From contig CAZWXS010000003.1 in NCBI GenBank assembly GCA_964638005.1, forward strand, positions 1 through 64,000: DNA of 64,000 nucleotides, given 5' to 3'. The notes below the pieces were generated by a model that saw only the letters and a program-made list of their open reading frames with translations, ran no database searches and was not told the origin of the DNA. Shown here piece after piece: positions 8,399 through 18,300 of the stretch. Position 1 is the stretch's first letter, and each line of letters begins with the position of its first letter. Position numbers and translations under genes: made by a program. The stretch is from JAAYYM01 sp964638005. GTDB taxonomy: Bacteria; Bacillota; Clostridia; Lachnospirales; Lachnospiraceae.

Positions 8399-9733
8399 AT
8401 GTCATACGTTGATGAAGTGTTCAGTATGGTGGTAGAGAAGAATCCGTCACAGCCGGAATTCCACCAGGCAGTAAAAGAGGTTTTGGAATCTCTGAGAGTC
8501 GTAATCGAAGCAAATGAGGATGCATACAGAAAAGATGCATAGCTTGAAAGAATCGTAACACCTGAAAGACAGTTATTGTTCAGAGTACCTTGGGTAGATG
8601 ACAAGGGACAGGTTCAGGTTAACAATGGATTCCGTGTGCAGTTCAATTCAGCAATCGGACCGTATAAGGGTGGGCTTCGTCTTCATCCTTCAGTAAACTT
8701 AGGTATCATCAAATTTTTGGGCTTTGAGCAGATTTTTAAGAATTCATTAACAGGTCTTCCGATCGGCGGTGGCAAGGGCGGTTCTGATTTTGATCCGAAG
8801 GGCAAGTCGGACAGAGAGATTATGGCATTCTGTCAGAGTTTCATGACTGAACTTTGCAAATATATCGGTGCTGATACTGATGTACCTGCAGGTGATATCG
8901 GAACAGGCGCAAGAGAGATCGGTTATATGTTCGGACAGTATAAGAGAATCCGTGGTGTATATGAAGGTGTGCTGACAGGAAAAGGTCTTTCTTATGGCGG
9001 ATCACTTGCCAGAACAGAAGCAACAGGATATGGTTTATTGTATTTAACAGAAGAGATGCTAAAGTGCAACGGTTCAGATATCAAGGGTAAGACAGTATCT
9101 GTATCAGGTTCGGGTAATGTAGCGATCTATGCGACACAGAAGGCTCAGCAGCTGGGCGCCAAGGTGGTAACGGTATCGGATTCAACAGGCTGGATCTATG
9201 ATCCGGAGGGAATTGATGTAGAACTTCTGAAAGAAGTAAAAGAAGTGAAGCGTGCAAGATTGACAGAGTATGCTGCTGCAAGAAAGAGTGCGGAGTATCA
9301 CGAAGGCAAAGGCGTATGGTCTGTAAAAGTTGACGTTGCTCTTCCGTGTGCAACACAGAACGAATTGAATTTAGATGATGCTAAGACACTTGTGGCAAAC
9401 GGTGTTAAGGCTGTATGTGAAGGTGCTAATATGCCTACTACATTAGAGGCTACACAGTACTTACAGGAGAACGGGGTATGGTTCGTACCGGGCAAGGCTG
9501 CCAATGCAGGCGGTGTAGCAACCAGCGCACTTGAGATGAGCCAGAACTCAGAGAGACTCAGCTGGACATTTGAAGAGGTTGATTCCAAACTCCAGAACAT
9601 CATGGTCAACATCTTCCATAACCTTGATGATGCAGCAAAGAAGTACGGTATGGCAGGCAATTATGTTGCAGGTGCCAATATTGCAGGCTTCTTAAAGGTT
9701 GCAGAGGCGATGACAGCACAGGGTATCGTATAG
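8399..9733 (+). pseudogene. gdhA: NADP-type glutamate dehydrogenase with in-frame amber codon
   Basis: GdhA makes glutamate from 2-oxoglutarate and ammonia. The frame from ATG 8399 (AGGAGG just upstream) matches the family from its first residues to its normal C-terminus, 444 codons in all. Codon 48 (8540-8542) is TAG, at a position where relatives have leucine (YRxxxLLER), so one base change from TTG explains it. Everything after is intact: GPYKGG, the PIGGGKGG lysine loop, PAGDIG, the GSGNVA nucleotide loop and CATQNELN. Restart downstream would remove about 58 N-terminal residues. TAG ends many other genes here, so reassignment is unlikely. It may be a true nonsense mutation, a read-through site or a sequence error. 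Confidence 0.9.
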
Positions 9734-9764
9734 AATTATTTAATAGTATAAATATACAAAACAG

Positions 9765-9808
9765 AAGTGACGTGGTTGAACCCTTTGGGCAATCACGTCA
9801 CTTTTGTT
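9765..9808. terminator. Terminator between convergent gdhA and kinase-like gene
   Basis: AAGTGACGTG (9765-9774) pairs perfectly with CACGTCACTT (9794-9803). A T-rich run follows on + and an A/T-rich run on the other side, so it may serve both genes. Confidence 0.85.
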
Positions 9809-9823
9809 TCAGGCGTTTTCAAT

Positions 9824-10426
9824 TTACTTTCCGGCAATACCGGCTAAGATCTCAACACATTGGTCGATTCCCAACACGCTGCTGTTGAGGCATACATCGA
9901 AATGTGTGCTGTCGCCCCATTTAAAACCGGAGTGGGTCGTGTAGAAACCGCTTCTGCGTTTATCGGTTTTCTTGAGTGTTTCAATGGCTTCCTCATGTGA
10001 CAGCTTTTCATTTTCGACGGCACGGTTGATGCGGTAATCGGTGTCTGCATGGATGAATACCTTCAGACAATTTGGTTTATCCTTTAGGATGTAGCCGGCA
10101 CATCTGCCGACGATGACACAGGAATCTGCAGCAGTCACTTCCTCGATGATCTTTTTTTCTTCATAAAAAAGCCTTTCAACAAGAGGCATGTTATTGACAT
10201 TTCGGGTGGAACCGCCGATAGCAGTCTGAGACAGATTGAAAATGATGCTGTTCGGACTGGTTTCTTCGAGTTCGGAGATATAGATATGAGGAATTTCAAG
10301 CTTTTTGGCTGCCATGCCTAATATATTGTGGTCGTAGAGCTTGTAATCAAGGACTTTGGCCAACCTTCTTCCGATTTCGTTACCACCGCTGCAATATTGT
10401 CGTTCTATTGCAATGTAATGATACAT
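9824..10426 (-). CDS. Cytidylate kinase-like family protein
   Basis: The 200-residue protein belongs to the cytidylate-kinase-like P-loop family (AAA_26 type). A nucleotide-binding loop with SGGNEIGRRLA lies at residues 13-23, IVGRCAGYIL in the middle, and DTDYRINRAVE and KKTDKRRSGFY form the lid region. The family is widespread in Lachnospiraceae and the real substrate is unknown; true Cmk proteins differ in the CMP-binding insert. AAGGAG precedes the start on the minus strand. It is monocistronic and convergent with gdhA. Confidence 0.85.
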   Translation of the reverse strand: MYHYIAIERQYCSGGNEIGRRLAKVLDYKLYDHNILGMAAKKLEIPHIYISELEETSPNSIIFNLSQTAIGGSTRNVNNMPLVERLFYEEKKIIEEVTAADSCVIVGRCAGYILKDKPNCLKVFIHADTDYRINRAVENEKLSHEEAIETLKKTDKRRSGFYTTHSGFKWGDSTHFDVCLNSSVLGIDQCVEILAGIAGK

Positions 10427-10591
10427 TCTATCAGCTCCTTTCCGGATTCACAGCAATGAAGAGGGGTGTAGAGCGTGCTTTTCATTGTTGATGATTTTTA
10501 TGTGTCTTTATATTTACAGTATACCAAAAATTGTATCATTTGAATACCATAAGTTCGGAATGCAAATCAAAACGCAAATCTAAAAACCACA

Positions 10592-10620
10592 TTGTGAAAC
10601 GAGCTGTTTCATGGTAAACT
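10592..10620 (+). promoter_or_regulatory. Promoter for rluF-like/ligA genes
   Basis: TTGTGA (10592-10597) and TAAACT (10615-10620) with 17 bases between. The coding start is 40 bases downstream. Confidence 0.55.
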
Positions 10621-10660
10621 TGATTCAGTGATGTTTTGGAATTTGTAGGGGAGCGGGAAC

Positions 10661-11377
10661 ATGGATGAACCGGTACGATTGAATAAATATTTGGCTGAGG
10701 CAGGCGTGTGCTCGAGACGTGAGGCAGACCGTATGATAGAAAGCGGTAGGGTCACAGTGGACGGTATCCGTGCACAAATGGGAGAGCGTGTGTCCGAAGG
10801 ACAGTGTATAGCGGTAGACGGAAAAAGTGTCGGTACACAGGCCGAGAAAGTGTATCTGGCTTTTCATAAGCCCAGAGGGGTTGTATGCACTTCAGAGAAA
10901 AGGGAAAAGAATAATATTATAGAATATCTGCATTATCCGGTACGCCTTACCTATTGCGGCAGGCTGGATAAAGAATCAGAGGGATTGGTCATCATGACCA
11001 ATGACGGAGATGTGGTTCATAAGATGATGCGTGGTGCCAATCACCACGAAAAGGAGTATGTGGTTTCACTGGACAAGCAGATCACACCGGAATTAATCAA
11101 GGGAATGCAGGAAGGAGTCTATCTGGAAGAGTTGGAAACCACGACGAGAAAGTGTAAGGTCGAGAAACTCAACGATACGTCCTGCCGCATTATTCTGACG
11201 CAGGGGCTGAACAGGCAGATCAGACGGATGTGCGAACAGTTTGGGTATCGAGTGATGAAGCTTGTGAGGGTCAGAGTCATGAACATTGAGCTTGGACAAC
11301 TCAAAGTCGGGAAATACAGAATGCTCACCGAGGAAGAATTGGAGACACTTAAAGAAGGAATCAGGGATGACCGGTAG
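10661..11377 (+). CDS. rluF: 23S rRNA pseudouridine synthase, RluB/RluF type
   Basis: Isomerises a uridine in 23S rRNA. The 238-residue protein has an N-terminal S4 RNA-binding domain (residues 4-60, with RLNKYLAEAGVCSRREAD). The catalytic domain follows, with the aspartate in GRLDKESEGL near residue 105 and the conserved NRQIRRMCE segment near 184. The NRQIRRMCEQFGY pattern fits RluF better than RluB, but target-site assignment by eye is uncertain. ligA follows 41 bases later on the same strand, probably in one transcript. Confidence 0.88.
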   Translation: MDEPVRLNKYLAEAGVCSRREADRMIESGRVTVDGIRAQMGERVSEGQCIAVDGKSVGTQAEKVYLAFHKPRGVVCTSEKREKNNIIEYLHYPVRLTYCGRLDKESEGLVIMTNDGDVVHKMMRGANHHEKEYVVSLDKQITPELIKGMQEGVYLEELETTTRKCKVEKLNDTSCRIILTQGLNRQIRRMCEQFGYRVMKLVRVRVMNIELGQLKVGKYRMLTEEELETLKEGIRDDR

Positions 11378-11418
11378 CCCATATATAACCGGAAGAATCA
11401 GATACGGAGCAGAGCAAA

Positions 11419-13407
11419 GTGGATATCAATCAGAATCAGACAATCAATCAACATGACATTAGCCGAATAAAGGAATTGATACAGATACTGAATTGTGCAG
11501 CAAAGGCATATTATCAGGATGATGCAGAGATCATGAGCAATCTTGCATATGATCAATTGTATGATGAATTATTGGATTTGGAAAAAAAGACAGGTATGGT
11601 ATATGCAGACAGTCCCAGCAGGCAGGTTGGTTATGAGGCAGTAGACGAACTCCCAAAAGAACGTCATGAGAGTCCGATGCTGTCTCTGGATAAGACCAAA
11701 GACAGGGAGGCACTCAAAGAATGGCTGAACGGAAAAGAGGCATTGCTTTCGTGGAAACTGGATGGACTGACGATCGTATTGACTTATCGTGACGGCAAAC
11801 TCTACAAGGCAGTTACAAGAGGCAATGGTGAGATCGGAGAAGTGATTACGAATAATGCACGTGTATTCAAGAATCTGCCGTTGCAGATTCCATATCAGGG
11901 GGAATTAGTCTTGCGTGGTGAAGCAGTCATCACCTATGCGGACTTTGCCAAGATCAATGAAGAGATCGAAGAAGCAGATGCAAAGTATAAGAATCCCAGA
12001 AATCTGTGCAGCGGTTCCGTACGACAGTTAAATAATGAAATTACCGCAAAACGGAATGTACAGTTTTACGCCTTTTCCCTTGTCAAGGCAGAGGGGGCGG
12101 CATCTGAGGGTACCAGAAGTGCTCAGCTGGAATTTTTACGTTCGCAGGGCTTTGCGGTGGTGGAATACAGACATGTTACGGAAGCAGATATTCTGGAGGC
12201 GATACAGTATTTTGCAGATCGGGTAGCAGAGAATGATGTGCCGTCGGATGGTTTGGTGCTGCTTTATGACGATATTGCATATGGAAGATCGCTTGGGACA
12301 ACGGCGAAGTTTCCGCGAGATTCGATTGCGTTCAAGTGGGCGGATGAATTACGCGAAACGAAGCTGTTAGAGATTGAATGGAGTCCGAGCAGAACGGGTT
12401 TGATCAATCCGGTGGCCATTTTTGAACCGGTGGAACTGGAAGGAACTACTGTTTCGCGGGCATCTGTGCATAACATCAGCATTATGCAGTCATTGGAACT
12501 TGGCATCGGAGATACGATTACGGTTTATAAGGCTAATATGATTATTCCGCAGTTAGCGGAGAATCTGACCAGAAGCGGTCTGAAAGATATTCCGGAGGTA
12601 TGTCCCGCATGTGGAGGCCCGACCAGAATCCGACAGGTGGCAGATGTACAGACATTGTATTGTGTCAATGCAGCTTGTCCGGCAAAGAAGATCAAGGCAT
12701 TTACATTGCTTGTAAGCAGAAATGCTTTGAATATCGATGGTTTGTCCGAGGCGACGCTGGAGAAATTCATAGGTATGGGACTGATACATGAATTCGCAGA
12801 TATCTTTCGGTTGGAGCGACATAAGGATCAGATAGTTGAAACAGAGGGCTTTGGAGAGAAGTCTTATTTCAATCTGATCGAGAGTATTGAGAAGGCACGT
12901 CATACAACATTGCCAAGAGTGATCTATGGGATAGGCATCTTGAATGTTGGACTGGCAAATGCTAAAATGATATGTAAGGAATTTGATTATGATTTGAACA
13001 GACTGCAAAGTGCCACGGCAGAAGAATTGAGCGCCATTGACGGGGTCGGAGAAGTGATAGCGGGTACTTTTGTCGAATATTTTGCGGATGATTCCAACAG
13101 GATCATGTTTGAGAATTTATGTAATGAACTTGATATAGAGAGGCCGACAGCGAGTGGCGGGACGCAGAGCCTGCAGGGGCTGACATTTGTGATCACGGGA
13201 AGTGTTGAACATTTTGAAAATCGTGATGCCCTAAAGGAAGCGATTGAAGCTGCAGGAGGCAAAGCGACAGGATCTGTTACGGCAAAGACAAATTATCTGA
13301 TCAACAATGATGTGCTGTCTAATTCCTCTAAGAATAGGAAGGCAAAGGAACTGGGTGTTCCGATTATTTCCGAGGAAGAATTTTTGGATTTGATGAATCA
13401 AGGATAA
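11419..13407 (+). CDS. ligA: NAD-dependent DNA ligase
   Basis: Seals nicks in DNA using NAD+. The 662-residue protein has domain Ia (YYQDD and YDQLYDEL), the adenylated lysine in KLDG at residue 113, and an OB-fold with RTGLINPVA. A four-cysteine zinc finger (CPACGG and CVNAACP), helix-hairpin-helix repeats and a C-terminal BRCT domain from about residue 587 complete it. Several normally invariant blocks are unusual, for example VYKANMIIPQL where VRRAGDVIP is typical, placing it in a divergent clostridial branch. The start is GTG with GGAG about nine bases upstream. Whether the genome carries a second, more typical ligA cannot be seen here. Confidence 0.92.
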   Translation: MDINQNQTINQHDISRIKELIQILNCAAKAYYQDDAEIMSNLAYDQLYDELLDLEKKTGMVYADSPSRQVGYEAVDELPKERHESPMLSLDKTKDREALKEWLNGKEALLSWKLDGLTIVLTYRDGKLYKAVTRGNGEIGEVITNNARVFKNLPLQIPYQGELVLRGEAVITYADFAKINEEIEEADAKYKNPRNLCSGSVRQLNNEITAKRNVQFYAFSLVKAEGAASEGTRSAQLEFLRSQGFAVVEYRHVTEADILEAIQYFADRVAENDVPSDGLVLLYDDIAYGRSLGTTAKFPRDSIAFKWADELRETKLLEIEWSPSRTGLINPVAIFEPVELEGTTVSRASVHNISIMQSLELGIGDTITVYKANMIIPQLAENLTRSGLKDIPEVCPACGGPTRIRQVADVQTLYCVNAACPAKKIKAFTLLVSRNALNIDGLSEATLEKFIGMGLIHEFADIFRLERHKDQIVETEGFGEKSYFNLIESIEKARHTTLPRVIYGIGILNVGLANAKMICKEFDYDLNRLQSATAEELSAIDGVGEVIAGTFVEYFADDSNRIMFENLCNELDIERPTASGGTQSLQGLTFVITGSVEHFENRDALKEAIEAAGGKATGSVTAKTNYLINNDVLSNSSKNRKAKELGVPIISEEEFLDLMNQG

Positions 13408-13436
13408 GCGACCCGAAGACAGGGGGAATCAAAATT

Positions 13437-15323
13437 ATGCTTTCTGTAATTTTATGCGGACTGCTGTTATGCACCGGTATTATGATTATAACACAGGGCA
13501 GGGATATACTGACAGGTGTGCGGATCACAGATCTGAATGTCAGGATGTTTTTCTATCTGTGTCTGGTCGGTATGGTCAACAACATATGTTATGCTGTATT
13601 GATGATTATGGAGAGAGGTCTGCTGTACGATGTCATTGAAGCATTTGCATGGTGTACCGGTATTGCTTTTATGGGTATCACAGTCTATCTGTTAGCATTT
13701 CTCTTGGATACGGACAAGCAGAAGACATATATATATACCTCTGTCATTCTCTATATGGGCATTATATTTTATATAGTCGATATCTTCCTGCGGGGAGGTT
13801 TGCAATATGTTGACATATGGGGTAAGAGCGAGAATTATGAGCCTATTTTTGTAGGTGTATTCATGACGTGCCTGTGTCTGTTGTACATATACTTTATTGT
13901 CAGTATGGTGTATTCATATCGCAATCGCCGTTCAAGGAAGCGAGAGCGTATCATTTTTCAGCTGATCATGGTGCTGTGTATTGTGACATTCATAAGCGGA
14001 GTAACCGAGACGATTATGTCATTTGCAGGAACACTTGTCATCCCGCTTCGTTCTCTATCTATGGTGGTTACGGCGTGGTGTTTGAAAAGATCCTATCAAT
14101 GTCACTCTGCATTGGAAATACGCAGAGAAGATTATGAGGAGGTTTTTGAGGCGAACAGTCATGAACCCGTTGTAATCTGTAATGATGAAGGAACAGTTGT
14201 ATTTATCAATAAATGTGCATCGATTGCAATCGTGGAGGAAAAGAAAACGGTCATAGGCAGGCAACTGATTGATGTATTTGAATTCAAGGGCTATGATGTC
14301 AAAAATCTGTTCGCACCGCATATAGGAGTGTTTTCTGTCACTGCAATCTATAAGACGACCGGCCGAAGATGTAATTTGACAGTGCAGAATGTATTTGATG
14401 CATATGGTGAGATTTTTACCAATATTGTTACGATTTATCGTCTGGATTATATCAATCCGGTTGCATCGAAGGATCCGGTCATCGCCAATGAGACACAGTC
14501 CGGTATGTCCGATGCGGTCGCGGTTACGGACGGGGCAAAGATTTTGCTGGTCGATGACAGTCCTTCGACACTGACATTGCTTGAGAATGTAATGAGGCCA
14601 TACATGATGAATATAGAAAAGGCATATAGCGGAGAAGAGACTTTGCAGTGCCTGCGGGACGGCAAACGATATGATATGATTTTCATCGACCATATGATGC
14701 CGGATATGGATGGTGTGGAAACGACAAAACAGATTCGCGCCATGGAGGGAGACTATTTCAACAAAGTGCCGATCGTATTCTGCACTTCTACCAATATTGA
14801 AGATAATCTGTCGGAGTTTTTAAAGGTTCGTTTCAATGATTTTCTGTCAAAACCGGTATCGGTGAAGCAGTTAAGCGATATTTTAGCCAGATGGTTATGG
14901 CGCCGCGTGACGGAGATGGACGAACCCGTGAAGGAGTCGGAGGAAGAGATTCCGAGAATTGTAACGAACTTTGGGATTGAAGGGATTGATGAGAAGCTTG
15001 CATCTAAGTATATCGGAGATAATGAAGAGATGTATATTACTCTGCTGAGAAATTTCCTGGGCGATATGCGAGAAATGATCATTGATCTGGAGGAGTGCTA
15101 TTCGCATTATGACAGAATGCGATTCCGTATATTTACGCATGCTATGAGCAGTGCATGCAAAGGAATCGGTGCATTGGAATTTTCACAGAGGGCGACTGAA
15201 TTGGAACAGGCGTGTCTGTCGGAGGATAATCAGTACATTGCCGCTAACATTGCAGAGTATCTGATGGATTTCAACAATCTGATGAATCGAATAGAAGTCA
15301 AAATAAAAACATCTGCCGATTAG
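13437..15323 (+). CDS. Membrane PAS-REC-Hpt signalling protein without kinase domain
   Basis: The 628-residue protein starts with about seven membrane helices (residues 1-220). A PAS-like domain (about 235-345) follows. A response-regulator receiver comes next (about 365-485) with LLVDDSP, the phospho-acceptor aspartate in FIDHMMPDMDG and the lysine in LSKPV. An Hpt domain (about 520-625) has its histidine in FTHAMSSACKGIGA. No HisKA or HATPase domain is present, so it must exchange phosphate with a separate kinase. It follows ligA by 29 bases. Its last four bases overlap the opposing gene and its stop lies in a terminator loop. Confidence 0.88.
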   Translation: MLSVILCGLLLCTGIMIITQGRDILTGVRITDLNVRMFFYLCLVGMVNNICYAVLMIMERGLLYDVIEAFAWCTGIAFMGITVYLLAFLLDTDKQKTYIYTSVILYMGIIFYIVDIFLRGGLQYVDIWGKSENYEPIFVGVFMTCLCLLYIYFIVSMVYSYRNRRSRKRERIIFQLIMVLCIVTFISGVTETIMSFAGTLVIPLRSLSMVVTAWCLKRSYQCHSALEIRREDYEEVFEANSHEPVVICNDEGTVVFINKCASIAIVEEKKTVIGRQLIDVFEFKGYDVKNLFAPHIGVFSVTAIYKTTGRRCNLTVQNVFDAYGEIFTNIVTIYRLDYINPVASKDPVIANETQSGMSDAVAVTDGAKILLVDDSPSTLTLLENVMRPYMMNIEKAYSGEETLQCLRDGKRYDMIFIDHMMPDMDGVETTKQIRAMEGDYFNKVPIVFCTSTNIEDNLSEFLKVRFNDFLSKPVSVKQLSDILARWLWRRVTEMDEPVKESEEEIPRIVTNFGIEGIDEKLASKYIGDNEEMYITLLRNFLGDMREMIIDLEECYSHYDRMRFRIFTHAMSSACKGIGALEFSQRATELEQACLSEDNQYIAANIAEYLMDFNNLMNRIEVKIKTSAD

Positions 15324-15337
15324 TGGCAGATGTTTTT
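15305..15337. terminator. Bidirectional terminator whose loop holds two opposing stop codons
   Basis: A perfect 13-bp stem (15305-15317 with 15325-15337) encloses a seven-base loop, GATTAGT. The loop contains TAG (15321-15323) of the plus-strand gene and TAA (read on minus, 15320-15322) of the opposing gene. Five A at one end and five T at the other give a T-run in either direction. Confidence 0.92.
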
Positions 15338-18300
15338 ATGTGCAGTGGACAGCATCAACTTGATACGATTCAACTGATTTACCTCGCTTGCACCGGGATC
15401 GTAGTCGATGGCAACGATATTTGAGAGCGGATAGCGATGCCGCAGTTCTTTGATGACACCTTTGCCGACAACATGATTTGGCAGACATGCAAAGGGCTGT
15501 GTACATACAATATTGTTGACATCTGCATGTATCAGTTCCAGCATCTCGCCCGTCAGAAACCATCCCTCACCGGTCTGGTTACCGATAGAGACAATGGAGG
15601 ATGCCTGTTTTGCCGTTTCATAGATAGAAGAGGGCGGAGTGAAGTGTTTGCTCTTCTTCAATGCCTTAACGGCAGGAGCGCGAAAGCGTTCTAATGCCCA
15701 TATGAACAGTTTGCCGTTACGGGCATCTTTCTTAGAGGTACCAAGGTATTTGGCTTTGTATATCTGATTATAAAAGCAGTACAGTAGGAAGTCGATCAAT
15801 TCAGGTACGACGGCTTCTGCACCTTCTGCTTCCAATAGTTCCACAAGGTAATTGTTTGCGGTAGGCGAGAATTTGACCAAAATTTCACCAACGATGCCGA
15901 CACGGGGCTTTACGAGGTCTTCCTTAATCGGAAGCATATCGAATTCACGGATGATCTGTCTGCACATTTTGCCGTATTTCAACAGGCTGAACTGATTGCC
16001 TCCGACAAATTCACGACATTTCTCCTGCCATTTCATATGCAGAGCATCTGCCGAGCCGGGTACCTGCTCATAAGGGCGCATATGATAGAGACAGCGCATG
16101 AAGATGTCACCGAATTCAACGGCACAGAGTGCGCGTGACAACAGATTGGCATCGATTGTAAAGCCCGGATTGTGCTCCAGCCCTGAGAAACTCAGCGAAA
16201 TGACAGGAATCTGAGGGTATCCAGCACTTTCAAGGGCACGTCTGATAAATGCAATATAGTTGGTGGCACGGCAGCCGCCGCCGGTCTGAGACATCATGAC
16301 TGCGGTATGGTCGAGGTCGTATTCGCCTGAAAGGACTGCCTCCATGATCTGTCCGACCACGAGCAGTGACGGATAGCAGGCATCGTTATTTACATATTTC
16401 AGCCCGACGTTGATGGCATCCTTGGTTGCATTCTGCAGCAGTACGAAATGATAGCCTGAGGCCTCAAAGGCAGGCTGCATGACATCAAAGTGGATCGGAG
16501 ACATCTGTGGGCAGAGTATTGTATAGTTCTTGCGCATATCTTCTGTAAAGACTCTGCGGTGATAAGCGGCAGAATGAATCTCACGCTTTGTCTGCTTGCG
16601 TTCACGTACCTTGATTGCAGAGAGCAGAGAACGAATACGGATACGTGCTGCTCCGAGGTTGTTGACTTCATCAATCTTAAGACAGGTATAGATCTTGCCT
16701 GAGCCGGTCAGAATCTCGCTGACCTGATCGGTTGTGACTGCATCCAGTCCGCAGCCGAAGGAATTAAGCTGTACAAGTTCTAAATCATCCCTTGTATTCA
16801 CAAAATTTGCAGCATTGTATAGTCTGGTGTGATACATCCACTGGTCGGATACACGCAGAGGACGTTCTACGGGTGCCAGGTGGGAAACAGAGTCTTCCGT
16901 CAGGACAGCAACGTCATAGGAAGTGATGAGTTCCGGAATACCGTGATTGATCTCGGGATCGATGTGATAGGGTCTGCCGGCGAGGACAATGCCGCGTTTT
17001 CCGGTATCGGCTAAAAGCTTCAGAACTTCCTCACCCTTCTTCTGGATTTCAAGATGGACATTTTCTTGTTCTACCCAAGCTGCATGTACTGCAGCAGCAA
17101 TCTCCGTGCCGGAAATTTCGGGAAATGTCTCTGCCAGTCGGGCGGTGATGACACCTTCATCCCTAAAGGACATGAAAGGGTTCAGGAATTTCACATCGCC
17201 ATGCTGTATCTCATCCATATTATTTTTGATATTTTCGGGATAGGAGGTTACAATTGGGCAGTTATAATGGTTGTTGGCATCCGGTGTTTCATTCCGTTCA
17301 TAGAAAAGAGACGGATAGAAGATTGTCGGAACCCCCTGTTTGATCAGCCATGCAATATGTCCGTGCACGAGTTTCGCAGGATAGCATTCGGACTCGCTCG
17401 GGATGGATTCGATGCCGAGTTCGTATATTTTGTGAGTTGAACTTGGAGACAGTACGACCTGATATCCGAGTCTGGTCAGGAATGTGAACCAGAACGGATA
17501 GTTTTCATACATATTCAAGACACGCGGAACACCAATCCTGCCACGAGGAGCCTCATCAATCGGAAGCGGTTCGTAGGAGAAGATGCGTTGTTCCTTATAC
17601 TCAAACAGATTCGGAACGTTATTTTCATTTTTGGTCTTGCCGATACCGCGCTCGCAGCGATTGCCTGAGATATATTGACGACCGCCGGTGAACTTGTTGA
17701 TGGTCAGACGGCAGTTGTTGGTACAGCCCTTACACTTTGCCATGCTGGTCGTGAATTCAAGTGCATTGATCTTTTCAATCGTGAGCATTGTGGATTCATA
17801 ATCTTCTGTGTGGCGTTCGCGAGCAATCAATGCGGCACCGAAAGCGCCCATAATACCTGCAATATCCGGACGGATGACATCACATCCGGCGATTTTTTCA
17901 AAGCTTCGAAGGACGGCATCGTTATAGAAGGTACCACCCTGAACGACTATCTTGGAACCAAGCTGCGAAGCATCAGATACTTTGATGACCTTAAACAGCG
18001 CGTTTTTAATAACAGAATAAGCAAGTCCCGCAGAGATATCATCTACTCCGGCACCTTCCTTCTGCGCCTGCTTTACTTTGGAATTCATGAATACGGTACA
18101 ACGGGTACCGAGGTCGATCGGATGTTTTGCAAAGAGCGCTGCCTGAGCAAAGTCCTGCACACTGTAATTGAGCGATTTTGCGAAAGTCTCAATAAAGGAA
18201 CCGCAGCCGGAGGAGCAGGCCTCATTTAACTGGACGCTGTCTACCGTGTGATTTTTGATCTTGATACATTTCATATCCTGTCCGCCGATATCCAGGATAC

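Noticed and set aside
8540..8542. TAG in gdhA as a pyrrolysine codon
   Set aside because: The position holds leucine in relatives and TAG is a normal stop of many neighbouring genes, so a coded special residue is unlikely.
17675..18229. 184-codon plus-strand frame inside the activase gene
   Set aside because: Antisense to strongly conserved activase motifs; no ribosome site.
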